Source: an uncultured bacterium
Lineage (GTDB): Bacteria; Verrucomicrobiota; Kiritimatiellia; RFP12; UBA1067
NCBI GenBank assembly: GCA_902761035.1
Contig: CACWIW010000016.1
Span: 1-64,000 of the forward strand
Direction of reading: 5' to 3'
Length of the DNA: 64,000 bases
The notes below the pieces were generated by a model. That model was not told the DNA's origin. It saw nothing but the letters and a program-made list of their open reading frames with translations, and did not search any database. Position numbers and translations under genes: made by a program. Shown one piece after another: positions 52,828 to 61,084 of the stretch; positions within the stretch are counted from its first letter, which is position 1; each line of letters begins with the position of its first letter.

Positions 52828-54717
52828 GGCGTTGGCCATTTGGAGGAAGTCGGCCAGGCGTTGGCGGGCGGACAGCGTGGACGGCTTTGCCTTGTAGCGA
52901 TTGGCGGCGGCGAAAGCATCCAGTACGAACGCGCAATCCGCTTCATCCATTTCGGCGAACACCACGAGTTTCTGCCGTGCCCGTGACGCGCCCTCATAGA
53001 ACGGCAACGCTTCATGGTTGCCGGCAAAGGCGTCTCGTCCCACGTCCACCAGCACTATTGCCGCAGCGTCGAGCCCCTTGAACTTGCGGTAGGTTGTGAA
53101 GGGATAGACCTGGTTGAATCGCCGGTCGTCGGTATCCGCATTCACCTTGAGGGAATGTTCCAGGCGACTGTGTCCTTCGCCTTCTGGCGCGCATGAGATG
53201 AGGACAATATCCTCTGGTCGATAGGACTTCCGTAACTCGGCGACAGTATGCGAAACGGCGGCGGTGAGGACATCATCGGAGGTTGCGGTGTCGAAGAAAT
53301 GGATCTCAGGTGAGGTTCCGGGAATGGCGCCACGGGCCATTTCGGGGGACTGCCCGTGCGCCAGGATTCCCCGTGCCGCCGAGGTGGCGATGGCGTTTGT
53401 GTTGCGGCAGTTTTTGTAGAGTGTCAGCTTGCAGTCGGAGTCGCGGATCACGCGCGGTAGGTCGGCGTTTTCGCCTGCGCGGAGCGATACAAGCTGGTAG
53501 GCGTCATAGAACATGAAGAACGCCGATCTGTCCCCGATTCCGTTTTCCTGCATCGTCACCACTTCACGGAGCGTCTCCATGATGCCGGAGTCCTCAATGA
53601 AGCTAATGGAGCAGTCTTGTCCCTCGTCAACAATCACCTGTGTGTAGCGGAAGTGGCCGATTTGGTCGGCAAGCGTCTCTGCGGCGGTGTTGTAGCGCGC
53701 GCGCTGCAGCGCGAGGATATCGGGTTTCGGGCGAGACTTCAGGTCTGGCGGCAGCGGTTGTCCGAGCATTGCAACGAAATCGTCCAGCGTTCGGAAGTCG
53801 ATTTGGGATGCGAGGGCGGGATTGGCCGCCGCGAACGTCGTTTCCAGATGGCGGCGCAACGCCATGTTGAAACATAAGTAGAGAATCCTTTCGCCACGTG
53901 CGGCACAACGTCTGGCACGTTCCAGCGCAACGAACGTCTTGCCCGTCCCGGCCATGCCGTTGATTACCGCGCTCTTCTGTCCCTCAAGGAAGTCAAGTAC
54001 GCGCGCCTGCTCGTCGATGAGCTGCTGGTAGATGAGGTCGTTGAAGTTTGCGGCGGTGCGGGCGGCGGGACAGAGTCCGGGAATCTGCGGCGCGAGCACA
54101 TGGGTGACGAGCCAATGGTGGTCTTCGTCGTCCAGCGCCGTCTCGATGCCGTTTGGCAGCTCCACATCGAACAGACGGTCGATTGCCGGCTGCAAGTTGG
54201 GGTACGACAGGTCGTCCTGAGCGAGGATGCGGTCGCGCGGGGCGTCCGACGGAAGGTCGAGCGCGTTGATCTCCGCGCGGCTCATGCCGTGGAACCAGAC
54301 GCCCCACACGACCTTGCAGCGCGAGGCGATGTCGCGGAACCGCGTGCCGCCCTGCAGCAGGGCGGCCTCGTCACCACGTCGCGCGAGAAGGTGGCAGATG
54401 GTGATGCGTTCGAGCTGGGCCTGCTTGAAGGGGCCGTTATGGGACATCGGCAGGCCGCTAGTGTAGCGCCACTCGCCGTTGCAATATGAGATTCCGTGTC
54501 CGTTTTTCGCCTCGATGCAGAGAATCCCCTTGTCACGGTGGTACACGAGAAAATCAATCTCCTTCTCGTAAAACACGTCCCGCGACGTCTGGTTTACGTT
54601 GAAGGAGTGGAACACCCAGTAATCGTTGTTCAGGCCTTTCCGCAGAGCCTTGAAGATCACGTCTTCGCGGCTCTTCGGGTCGAACTCGAGCATCTCTTTT
54701 GGAACCATGTGTGCCAT
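52825..54717 (-). CDS. NERD-domain superfamily 1 helicase
   Basis: A 630-residue protein. The N-terminal NERD nuclease-related domain (~15-120) has EKEIDFLVYHRDKGILCIEAKNG (D...ExK). A UvrD/Rep-like helicase follows: Walker A NGMAGTGKTFVALERA at ~250, VIVDEGQDCS (motif II) at ~365, CRNTNAIA, and FTTYRKFKGLDAAAIVLVD / YEGASRARQKLVVFAE as motifs V-VI. Such NERD helicases are predicted DNA repair or defence enzymes. ATG 54717 (next ATG 54708) follows GGAGATGG; the gene begins 19 bases after the stop of the FtsK-gamma-like gene, so the two likely form an operon. Confidence 0.88.
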   Translation of the reverse strand: MAHMVPKEMLEFDPKSREDVIFKALRKGLNNDYWVFHSFNVNQTSRDVFYEKEIDFLVYHRDKGILCIEAKNGHGISYCNGEWRYTSGLPMSHNGPFKQAQLERITICHLLARRGDEAALLQGGTRFRDIASRCKVVWGVWFHGMSRAEINALDLPSDAPRDRILAQDDLSYPNLQPAIDRLFDVELPNGIETALDDEDHHWLVTHVLAPQIPGLCPAARTAANFNDLIYQQLIDEQARVLDFLEGQKSAVINGMAGTGKTFVALERARRCAARGERILYLCFNMALRRHLETTFAAANPALASQIDFRTLDDFVAMLGQPLPPDLKSRPKPDILALQRARYNTAAETLADQIGHFRYTQVIVDEGQDCSISFIEDSGIMETLREVVTMQENGIGDRSAFFMFYDAYQLVSLRAGENADLPRVIRDSDCKLTLYKNCRNTNAIATSAARGILAHGQSPEMARGAIPGTSPEIHFFDTATSDDVLTAAVSHTVAELRKSYRPEDIVLISCAPEGEGHSRLEHSLKVNADTDDRRFNQVYPFTTYRKFKGLDAAAIVLVDVGRDAFAGNHEALPFYEGASRARQKLVVFAEMDEADCAFVLDAFAAANRYKAKPSTLSARQRLADFLQMANA

Positions 54718-54736
54718 GCGATATCCATCTCCAATG

Positions 54737-55129
54737 TCAGCCAATGGTGTCTGCTTCTATTGCACCTCGTTCCGAAAGCATATCGTGTATCTGACAGGCA
54801 TGACTGTAGCCGATACCCAGAAGCCGCTGTATCTGTCTGACGCTGATCCGGCGGTCCTTCACGCCAGCCAGCGCCTTGGCGTAATGTTCCTCGATCTTCT
54901 CCTGAAAGAGTAGCTCTATCTTAGCATCGCGCTCTTCCCTCGTTAGTGCCTCTTCCAATTTAGCCTGCGGGAAGAGCGGCGGCGCGGTCACTTCGCCGCC
55001 CGTGATCTCGGGCGAGACCACATGCGGCATGATTATGCCGCCACGCGGGAAGGGCACTGTTTCGGGACATCCGACATCGGACGGCCGACGATTGGATTTG
55101 CTGTTTTTCGGTTTGCTGGTTTTTGCCAT
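54737..55129 (-). CDS. Small FtsK-gamma-like winged-helix protein
   Basis: A 130-residue protein. The C-terminal ~50 residues (RISVRQIQRLLGIGYSHACQIHDMLSERGAIEAD) match the FtsK gamma winged helix, which in the DNA translocase reads KOPS polarity sequences; the motor domain is absent here. The N-terminal half is basic then Pro-rich (MAKTSKPKNSKSNRR), followed by an acidic helix. It may recruit the NERD helicase encoded just downstream to DNA (inference). ATG 55129 follows GGGAGAAACT. Further upstream the frame continues into REP-like sequence, which is not taken as coding. Confidence 0.72.
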   Translation of the reverse strand: MAKTSKPKNSKSNRRPSDVGCPETVPFPRGGIIMPHVVSPEITGGEVTAPPLFPQAKLEEALTREERDAKIELLFQEKIEEHYAKALAGVKDRRISVRQIQRLLGIGYSHACQIHDMLSERGAIEADTIG

Positions 55130-55330
55130 TACAGTTTCTCCCACATGCTCCACCTCGGACAGGTCGTGGCGGGCGTCCCAGTTAGTGCTTGCGCGCGGAA
55201 CCTTAACTGGGGAAGCCACCATCTTGGCGGCGACGGCCTCGCCCCACCACCTGTCTATCGCAAGAGAGATGCCGGTCGGTGAACCGTCACCGCAACGACC
55301 GATCGCCGCAACGACCGATCGCCGCGCCCG

Positions 55331-56311
55331 CTACAGATTCCCCTCGTCGTCATCGGCGTCGAGAGGAATGACCTTGGTGCGTCCACCTTCTTCTTCGATT
55401 ACGCTGTGGTCCATCGCAGAGATGGTAATGCCAAGGTATTTTTCATCAATTCCGCAGCAAGACACTTCAACTTCAATCGTGTTGTTGAAGAATCCATGAT
55501 AGTTTGCTGCCGGGGCTATTGCAAACTTACTATCTTGATTGTTGTCAGAGTATATCGCAGATCCAACTACTTTAGCCGTCTCTCCACTATTACGCATTCC
55601 ACCAGCCATGCCTATTAGGAGATCCCAGCTGTCGTTCCCAGTCACTACCTCCTTGGAAGCAGAGTAAAGGCGTGACTTATTGGCAAGATTGAACTTCTGT
55701 CCGTATTTGCGTTCAATCATTGCGGCACAGTATTGTGCTTCACGTAAAATTGCGGTTGGCTTGTATGTGGCAAAATGTTCGGCTTTTGTCTGTATTGTGA
55801 TTTTATAGAGTCGCCTATCCTTTCGTGTGAACTGCAAGTACGCTGAATCGAATAGGCGGAATTTCGATTTTAGTTTTGGTGTGGCAACGTAATATTCCAA
55901 AGTCTTCCCAGACATTTTTTCTGTGACATCCTTAAACTCATCAGCTTTGGTGCCGAAAGTGAAACCGACGAAAGACTTCTGGCTGTCAGTTTTGTCATTT
56001 TCCTTGGCGAGGTCAACGGAACCGTCAAACTTTGGCGAGACATTCTTTTCCTGCTGTGTGGTATCAGTTGACGCGACTACGGCAGGGGTATTTGGACTGC
56101 ATGAGCGGACCAGAAAGATAGTCACGAGTACGACGGCGACAAGCACGACGACTCGTTGGACGATGCTTGCGGCGTTCCAGAGTTTCTTTGCACCCTCCAC
56201 GCCCTCCTTGGCCTTGTTCTTGATGGCATCACGTCCCTCTTGCGTCTTGATGGCGTCAAACTGCGCCTTTGCCTTATCGGCAAATGTCTCTTTTTTCTCT
56301 TCGTTGTCCAT
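55331..56311 (-). CDS. Single-pass membrane protein of unknown function
   Basis: A 326-residue protein: a charged cytoplasmic N-terminus (MDNEEKKETFADKAKAQFDAIK), one membrane segment (IVQRVVVLVAVVLVTIFLV, ~50-68), a polar linker, then an extracytoplasmic domain (~95-326) with SFVGFTFGTKADEF and a beta-rich end. No family is recognised. AAAGGAG lies 7 bases before ATG 56311, and a minus-strand TGGTATAAT box (56395-56387) supports the start. AT content is higher than core genes. It is separated from the FtsK-gamma-like gene by ~200 bases of repeat-like sequence. Confidence 0.65.
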   Translation of the reverse strand: MDNEEKKETFADKAKAQFDAIKTQEGRDAIKNKAKEGVEGAKKLWNAASIVQRVVVLVAVVLVTIFLVRSCSPNTPAVVASTDTTQQEKNVSPKFDGSVDLAKENDKTDSQKSFVGFTFGTKADEFKDVTEKMSGKTLEYYVATPKLKSKFRLFDSAYLQFTRKDRRLYKITIQTKAEHFATYKPTAILREAQYCAAMIERKYGQKFNLANKSRLYSASKEVVTGNDSWDLLIGMAGGMRNSGETAKVVGSAIYSDNNQDSKFAIAPAANYHGFFNNTIEVEVSCCGIDEKYLGITISAMDHSVIEEEGGRTKVIPLDADDDEGNL

Positions 56312-56436
56312 ACGACTGCTCCTTTTGGTTGAAAACTTTTTGCGTCGAGATTTTTATACTCTGACGGCACTTGACGAACGAGATTATACCACATCATTTT
56401 TGACCTGCGCAAGTGGAAATTTTCAGCACTCCTATC

Positions 56437-56543
56437 GGCGCATCTACATAATTCACCGCCGAGCCGTCTGATTATTGGAAACAACTATTTGAAACAACTT
56501 GCCTTTGGCGCACGGGCTAACTCGCCCGTGCCAATCGGCTAAT
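56437..56543. mobile_element. MITE-like element R1, partial copy
   Basis: Shares the GGCGCATCT...ATTCACCGCCGAGCC start and the CACGGGC-TAACTC-GCCCGTG hairpin with 60806-60907, then diverges. Confidence 0.75.
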
Positions 56544-56737
56544 CTAAGACGTTGTCCAAAAATAACTTTTACGCTCTTGCGCATGTAAAAAAACGTCGAT
56601 GTCGTTCAATAATGAGCCAGCTGTAAAACCTGGCCGAGCCCCGTCGAGTCCGTCAATTCACCCAATTGGGAACTCTAAAAATAGAAGATAACCAGCCGCC
56701 TTCGCATCTCGCAGGAATGAACATGAGGACAACTTTG

Positions 56738-56758
56738 ATTGCTTTCGCTATTGGGAGA
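56738..56758. repeat. Isolated end of element R2
   Basis: ATTGCTTTCGCTATTGGGAGA is the same as the left end of the 33 kb element. No partner end is nearby. Confidence 0.65.
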
Positions 56759-56821
56759 AAAGAAGAAGCTTTGCCTTTGAACTGCTTTCCTGTTTGTTAT
56801 GACCTCTAGAGCCCCGATTTA

Positions 56822-56906
56822 TGACACCTAGGTGTCACACCCTCTGACACCTAGGTGTCACACCCTCTGACACCTAGGTGTCATAACCCGTGACACCTAG
56901 GTGTCA
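56822..56906. repeat. Four-copy array of the palindrome TGACACCTAGGTGTCA
   Basis: Perfect 16-bp palindromes start at 56822, 56845, 56868 and 56891, an exact 23-bp period (about two helical turns). The first three share the spacer CACCCTC. It looks like an array of protein-binding sites. Confidence 0.92.
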
Positions 56907-57108
56907 CGGATCACGGGAAGTGATTGTAAGCTCTTCCTTGGCGGATTTTAGCGATGCCGTAATATCGCGGTTTGGTTTTGTCATCTCGTCTGCGTGGGAC
57001 GACTGGTTTCAGACGTCGCTCAAAAAAAGTTATATCTTACCGTTGCCTAACAGAAGGTGTCTATGAGATAATACCCACCGCCAACCACTCAAAGAAGGAG
57101 AATTGAAA

Positions 57109-57282
57109 ATGGCACACAAGATTGATCAAGAGAAGTGCGTCGGATGCGGCGCGTGCAAAGAGACCTGCCCGGCCGGTGCGATTTCCGAGGCGGACGGCAA
57201 GTGCGTGATCGACGCAGGCACCTGCGTTGACTGCGGCGCGTGCGCTGGCGGCTGCCCGGTCGAAGCGATCTCAGCTGAGTAA
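57109..57282 (+). CDS. 2[4Fe-4S] ferredoxin
   Basis: A 57-residue clostridial-type ferredoxin beginning MAHKIDQEKCVGCGACKETCP. Two CxxCxxCxxxCP clusters are complete (CVGCGACKETCP at ~10-21 and CVDCGACAGGCP at ~39-50), binding two [4Fe-4S] clusters for low-potential electron transfer, as expected in an anaerobe. AAGAAGGAG precedes ATG 57109 and a GATAAT box lies ~40 bases upstream. The following signal peptidase frame is read shortly after; a small CCGCGC...GCGCGG hairpin at 57311-57327 may attenuate between them. Confidence 0.95.
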   Translation: MAHKIDQEKCVGCGACKETCPAGAISEADGKCVIDAGTCVDCGACAGGCPVEAISAE

Positions 57283-57334
57283 GACCCTGTCACTAGCTAG
57301 GTTCATATTTCCGCGCCTCACGCGCGGATTTCTT

Positions 57335-57775
57335 GTGCGGCTCGCCCTCGTGGCGGCCGCAACTTGGCTTATTGGCACATGCTTGTTGCGTCCGATGGTA
57401 GTGGACGGCGAGAGCATGGAGCCAACATACGCGGCGCATGGGTTCAATTTCTGCGTTCTCACGGCGTATCGGTCCCATGCGCCGGCGCGTGGCGACGTGG
57501 TGGTGCTGAAGTACGGCGGCACTCGCTACATGCTGCTCAAGCGCGTACTGGCGTTCGAAGGGGAGACCGTTGCGTTCAGCAACGGCGTATGCGTGGTGAA
57601 CGGACAGGCCCTCGACGAGCCGTACGTCGTAAAAAACTCCGGCTGGAACGTGCCGCCACGCACGGTTCGGCCTGGGCACATCTACGTGATGGGCGATAAC
57701 CGCTCCGTCCCTTTTGAAGTACACGTTGGCGGCGAAATCTCGCTTGCCCGCGTTGCAGGGAGACCCCTCTGGTGA
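57335..57775 (+). CDS. lepB: Signal peptidase I
   Basis: A ~146-residue (from this start) membrane peptidase that removes signal peptides from exported proteins. An N-terminal membrane helix (LVAAATWLIGTCLL) is followed by the catalytic Ser box DGESMEPT, the Lys box LLKRVLAFEGETV and GHIYVMGDNR. The start is uncertain: the frame is open back into the ferredoxin gene, and the basic stretch RFIFPRLTRGFLVR before the GTG at 57335 would suit a cytoplasmic N-terminus, but no earlier ATG/GTG/TTG outside the ferredoxin gene is convincing. The next gene overlaps its stop by 4 bases. Confidence 0.85.
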   Translation: MRLALVAAATWLIGTCLLRPMVVDGESMEPTYAAHGFNFCVLTAYRSHAPARGDVVVLKYGGTRYMLLKRVLAFEGETVAFSNGVCVVNGQALDEPYVVKNSGWNVPPRTVRPGHIYVMGDNRSVPFEVHVGGEISLARVAGRPLW

Positions 57776-58266
57776 ACAAGATTCTCATCGTTCTGGTGCT
57801 CGCCGCGCTTGCGTTCGCGGGCTGGTATTTCCTCTCGCCATCCGAAGAGGCGCGCGTGAAGGAGACTTTCGCGAAGATGTCCGCAGCCCTCGACAAGGAC
57901 GGAAACGAGCCGAACCTGGAGTCAATAGGCAAGGCCCGTCGCGCCGTAGCGCTCGTCGAACCGGGCTGCACGGTCGAGGCATTCGGCAAGACGTTCACTC
58001 TCTCCAAGGTCGTTCCGGACATCACGCAGCAGGTGGTCGCATTCCGCACGATGGCGACGCACCTACACCTGTCGTTCGAGGACATCTCCGTGAAGTTCAC
58101 GGACAAGACTACGGCAGAGGTATCATGCGATTTCTTCTACAAGGGTGACGACTTCGGCTGGTCCGTACGCGACGCACGCGTACTTGATGCCACTCTCCGC
58201 AAAGATCGGGAAAGCGGGCGTTGGCGCTTCGCGCGCGCGCGGCTCTCGAACATTCTCGAGAAGTAG
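57772..58266 (+). CDS. Small membrane-anchored protein, NTF2-like
   Basis: A 164-residue protein with an N-terminal membrane or signal segment (MNKILIVLVLAALAFAGWYFL) and an extracytoplasmic alpha+beta domain (VVAFRTMATHLHLSFEDISVKFTDKTTAEVSCDFFY ... GRWRFARARL). The pattern of a helix then strands ending in a GRWRF strand recalls NTF2/SnoaL-like folds, often found in secreted accessory proteins. No catalytic motif is seen. GTG 57772 overlaps the signal peptidase stop by 4 bases, so both are translated from one mRNA. Confidence 0.7.
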   Translation: MNKILIVLVLAALAFAGWYFLSPSEEARVKETFAKMSAALDKDGNEPNLESIGKARRAVALVEPGCTVEAFGKTFTLSKVVPDITQQVVAFRTMATHLHLSFEDISVKFTDKTTAEVSCDFFYKGDDFGWSVRDARVLDATLRKDRESGRWRFARARLSNILEK

Positions 58267-58390
58267 CGGTTTCGCTACATTTTGCATACAAAAAATAGAC
58301 AAAAAATAGACAGCCGAGAGACTGTTTCATCACAACTTTTCCCCGCGTTCTTGGTATACTGTGTGCCGACTCCAGAGGAGGAATTTGGCC

Positions 58391-59527
58391 ATGACGGAAC
58401 GAGAAGCGAGAATAGCCTTCAACATGATCCCCACGGTGGGGGCTGTGACACTTGCGCGGTTGATGCGGGAAACGCACGGCAGCGCGGCGGCAGCGTATGA
58501 ATTCTATCCCGAGAAAAAGGACTGGGAGGGTAAGGAACCCGCCTGGGAACGGGAGATAGAGCAGGCGGCGCAGCAGCATGTACGGTTGGTGACCGACCTG
58601 GACGCCGACTACCCTCCGCAGCTGCGGGAGATTGCCTCGCCGCCGCTTGTCCTCTACGTGGTGGGGGATGTCTCCGTCCTCTCCAAGCCCGGCGTGTCGC
58701 TCGTCGGCACGCGCAAGGCGACGGCATACGGACGCGAGACGGCGAAGTCGTTCGCTGCCGGATTGGCGCGCGCGGGGTGGGCGGTGTTCTCGGGACTCGC
58801 GCTGGGCATCGACGCGGCGGCGCACGAGGGCGCGCTCGCGGGCGGGGGCGTGACGGCGGGCGTGCTGGGCGGCGCGCTCGACATGTTCTACCCCGAGGCT
58901 AACCGCGCGCTCGCGCGGCGGATCGTGGAGAACGGCGGGTGCGTGGTGAGCGAGTTTCCGTTCGGACGACGTCCGGACGCGCAGACGTTCCCGCAGCGCA
59001 ACCGGATCGTCTCGGGCCTCGCGCGCGGCGTGGTGGCAGTGGAGTGTCCGCTCCGTAGCGGCACGCTCGTCACGTGCCTGCGCGCGAACGAACAGGGGCG
59101 CGCGGTGATGGCCGTGCCGGGGCGGATCGACTGGCCGTCTTCCGCCGGGTGCCTGAATCTGATTCGCGAGGGTGCGCGCATGGTGACGTGCGTGGACGAC
59201 GTGATCGAGGAGTTGACGCCGATCGCCCAGAAGAAGGTCGCGACAAGCGCGCCCCTCCCGTCGGGGAAACATCCGGTCGCGACAAGCGCGACCGGTAGGG
59301 CGGTCGCCCCGCGACCGCCGAAACCGCCGCAGCCGGCCCTTCCCGAGGTGAAGCTCTCAATCGAGGAGGCGCTCGTGTTGCGGCAGGTGCCGGCGGCGGG
59401 CGCGACGCTGGACGCGGTGGCGCGCGCCGCGCAGTTGCCGGTAGCAAAAACGAACGCGCTCCTTGTGGCTCTTCGCCTCAAGGGACGCGTCCGTTTCCTG
59501 CCCGGCAATCGCGTGGCGAGCCGGTAG
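58391..59527 (+). CDS. dprA: DNA processing protein DprA
   Basis: A 378-residue DprA/Smf protein that loads RecA on incoming single-stranded DNA during transformation. A SAM-like N-terminus (IAFNMIPTVGAVTLARLM), a Rossmann fold with VSLVGTRKATAYGRE (~107), FSGLALGIDAAAHEGAL and FPQRNRIVSGLARGVVAVE (~205), and a C-terminal winged helix (~320-378) are visible. Residues ~282-310 (VATSAPLPSGKHPVATSAT...) form a linker encoded by REP-like repeats (59236-59319) inserted in frame. GAGGAGGAA precedes ATG 58391. Confidence 0.95.
   Translation: MTEREARIAFNMIPTVGAVTLARLMRETHGSAAAAYEFYPEKKDWEGKEPAWEREIEQAAQQHVRLVTDLDADYPPQLREIASPPLVLYVVGDVSVLSKPGVSLVGTRKATAYGRETAKSFAAGLARAGWAVFSGLALGIDAAAHEGALAGGGVTAGVLGGALDMFYPEANRALARRIVENGGCVVSEFPFGRRPDAQTFPQRNRIVSGLARGVVAVECPLRSGTLVTCLRANEQGRAVMAVPGRIDWPSSAGCLNLIREGARMVTCVDDVIEELTPIAQKKVATSAPLPSGKHPVATSATGRAVAPRPPKPPQPALPEVKLSIEEALVLRQVPAAGATLDAVARAAQLPVAKTNALLVALRLKGRVRFLPGNRVASR
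59236..59319. repeat. REP-like repeats within dprA
   Basis: Two GGTCGCGACAAGCGCG units and a GGCGGTCGC-CCC-GCGACCGCC palindrome. GCGACAAGCGCG...CCCTCCCGT also occurs in the intergenic block at ~27290. Confidence 0.8.
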
Positions 59528-59528
59528 C

Positions 59529-60704
59529 CTAGCGCCGCTTCTTATCCCAGCCGCGCGCCTTGATGATTTCCTCGATCTTGGCCTTCAGCGGGCAGTTTTC
59601 GACCACCTTGTTGCGGGCTAGTACGTCGCAGGAGTGCTTGACGCCCATGATCTCGCCTTTCGCCTGGTCGAGCGCGGCGCCGTCCATGGCGTTGAGCTTG
59701 GCGATGTAGCCGCCGCAGATCTTCTTGCACGCGCCGCAGAACGGCTCGCCCTTGCAGTAGGAAACGACCTCGAGGATGGCGTTCACTTCGTTGGCGCCGC
59801 ACTTGGACGTGTCGATCTTGGCGAGCAGCTTCTCCGCCGTGGCCTTGCGCTGCGCGGCCACGTCCTGCTCCTTCGCGAGGTACGTGCCGTGCGTGGTGTT
59901 CGCGTAGCGGCTCGGCAGGTGGCGCGCCCACACGTTGCGGAAGTGGACGGGGTTGCCGTGGTCCTGGAACTGGATGGATCCCTTCGTGGCGCGGGGCTTG
60001 TCCTGGCGCGTGCGGCGCATGTGCCACGTGGGGCCTTCGATTTCCCAGTGGTCCTGCACCAGTACGCCGTTCAGGAACACGGTGAGCGAGCCGGGATGCA
60101 CGCACGTGTTGCCCTCGAACACGGGCTGGTGGAACACGATGTCGTACACCTGCCACTCGCCGGGCTTGCGCGTGGGGTTGACGAGGGGCGGGTTCTGTCC
60201 GTAGACGGCGCCGGCCTGTCCGTCGGCGTAGTTGGGGTTCTTCATGTCGGCGGGGTTGGTCTCGTAGCTGTCGAGCACCTGCACCTCGTACATGCCGCCC
60301 AGCACGAACACGCCGGAGTTGCCGCGACCCTGTCCGAAGCCGGACACCTTCACGGGCGCCTGCCATTCGACGTGGAGTTGCACGTCCCCGAACTGCTCGC
60401 GGGAGCAGATGTTGCCGGCGGAGCGCACGGACTCCATCGTGCCGTTGACGAACTTCCACTTGGTCTTGTTGCCGCGGGCGTCGGTCCAGTTCTCGTTGAA
60501 GCTCTTCTGCGTGCCGTCGAACAGCACAACGGCGTCGCTCGGCGGCTGTCCGATCTGGTCTGCTGGCGTGACCTTGACGGGATTGGGGCGGTTGTGGTCG
60601 TGTACGGCCCAGGCGTGCTTGGCGTCAGGCGTGTCGCCGTAGAGTCCGGCGTATGCCGAGGCGGCAACGGCTGCCACGGCGGAGGCGAATATCAGTTTCT
60701 TCAT
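59529..60704 (-). CDS. Secreted DUF1080 (3-keto-disaccharide hydrolase-like) protein with Cys-rich C-terminus
   Basis: A 391-residue protein with a signal peptide (MKKLIFASAVAAVAASAYA) and a DUF1080/3-keto-disaccharide hydrolase-like jelly-roll (~45-270): VVLFDGTQKSFNENW, GDVQLHVEWQAP, GNSGVFVLGGMYEVQVLDSYE, EWQVYDIVFHQP, GSIQFQDHGNPVHFRNVWAR. Related enzymes hydrolyse oxidised disaccharides. The ~110-residue C-terminal extension is helical with six cysteines (SKCGANE, SYCKGEPFCGACKKICGG, SCDV, ENCPLK), not typical of the family, and could be disulfide-bonded or metal-binding. AAAGGAGAA precedes ATG 60704; a minus-strand GGTATAAT lies at 60750-60743. Expressed alone. Confidence 0.88.
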   Translation of the reverse strand: MKKLIFASAVAAVAASAYAGLYGDTPDAKHAWAVHDHNRPNPVKVTPADQIGQPPSDAVVLFDGTQKSFNENWTDARGNKTKWKFVNGTMESVRSAGNICSREQFGDVQLHVEWQAPVKVSGFGQGRGNSGVFVLGGMYEVQVLDSYETNPADMKNPNYADGQAGAVYGQNPPLVNPTRKPGEWQVYDIVFHQPVFEGNTCVHPGSLTVFLNGVLVQDHWEIEGPTWHMRRTRQDKPRATKGSIQFQDHGNPVHFRNVWARHLPSRYANTTHGTYLAKEQDVAAQRKATAEKLLAKIDTSKCGANEVNAILEVVSYCKGEPFCGACKKICGGYIAKLNAMDGAALDQAKGEIMGVKHSCDVLARNKVVENCPLKAKIEEIIKARGWDKKRR

Positions 60705-60805
60705 TCTGTTTTCTCCTTTGGAGTGAAAGTCAATCCATGTAATTATACCGCTTTCGCCCCCCGTTTGGCAATGCCAAAAGAAAAAATGATACTCTGGTGG
60801 GGCCC

Positions 60806-61034
60806 GGGCGCATCTGCGAAATTCACCGCCGAGCCTTCTGATGATTGGAAACAACTATTTGAAACAACTTGCCTTTGGCGCACGGGCTAACTCGCCCGTG
60901 CCCATTTGACGATCCTCACAAACTGTCACGATTCTGATTGTTCAAGGTGCGCCATCAGGATAATGTTGTTCTTGAAAGTTGTCATGGTTGTTTCCAAATC
61001 CCAATACGCATGGGTGAAAAACGGAGATGCGCCC
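60806..61034. mobile_element. MITE-like element R1, full copy
   Basis: A 229-bp element with imperfect 22-bp terminal inverted repeats: left GGGCGCATCTGCGAAATTCA, right (inverted) GGGCGCATCTCCGTTTTTCA. A second, inner inverted repeat pairs ATTGGAAACAAC with GTTGTTTCCAAAT. The central hairpin CACGGGC-TAACTC-GCCCGTG differs from the 18 kb copy by a paired change. Confidence 0.8.
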
Positions 61035-61084
61035 ATGGGGCCCCCTGGGTGTGATCTTTTTCCCACAACGACGGTGATTTGTGA

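Larger units (their letters stand above)
56312..57108. other. Gene-free repeat region
   Basis: About 800 bases without a supported gene. From left to right: the promoter of the minus-strand membrane protein, a partial R1 element (56437-56543), an isolated R2 end (56738-56758), four 16-bp palindromes (56822-56906), and the promoter of the ferredoxin gene (GATAAT near 57066). Confidence 0.75.

Noticed and set aside
56822-56906. Short repeat array considered as a CRISPR
   Set aside because: Repeats are 16-bp perfect palindromes with only 7-base, nearly constant spacers, and no cas genes are in the window.
57227-57334. Upstream extension of the signal peptidase into the ferredoxin gene
   Set aside because: The ferredoxin clusters are certain, and the extension would just be their out-of-frame reading.
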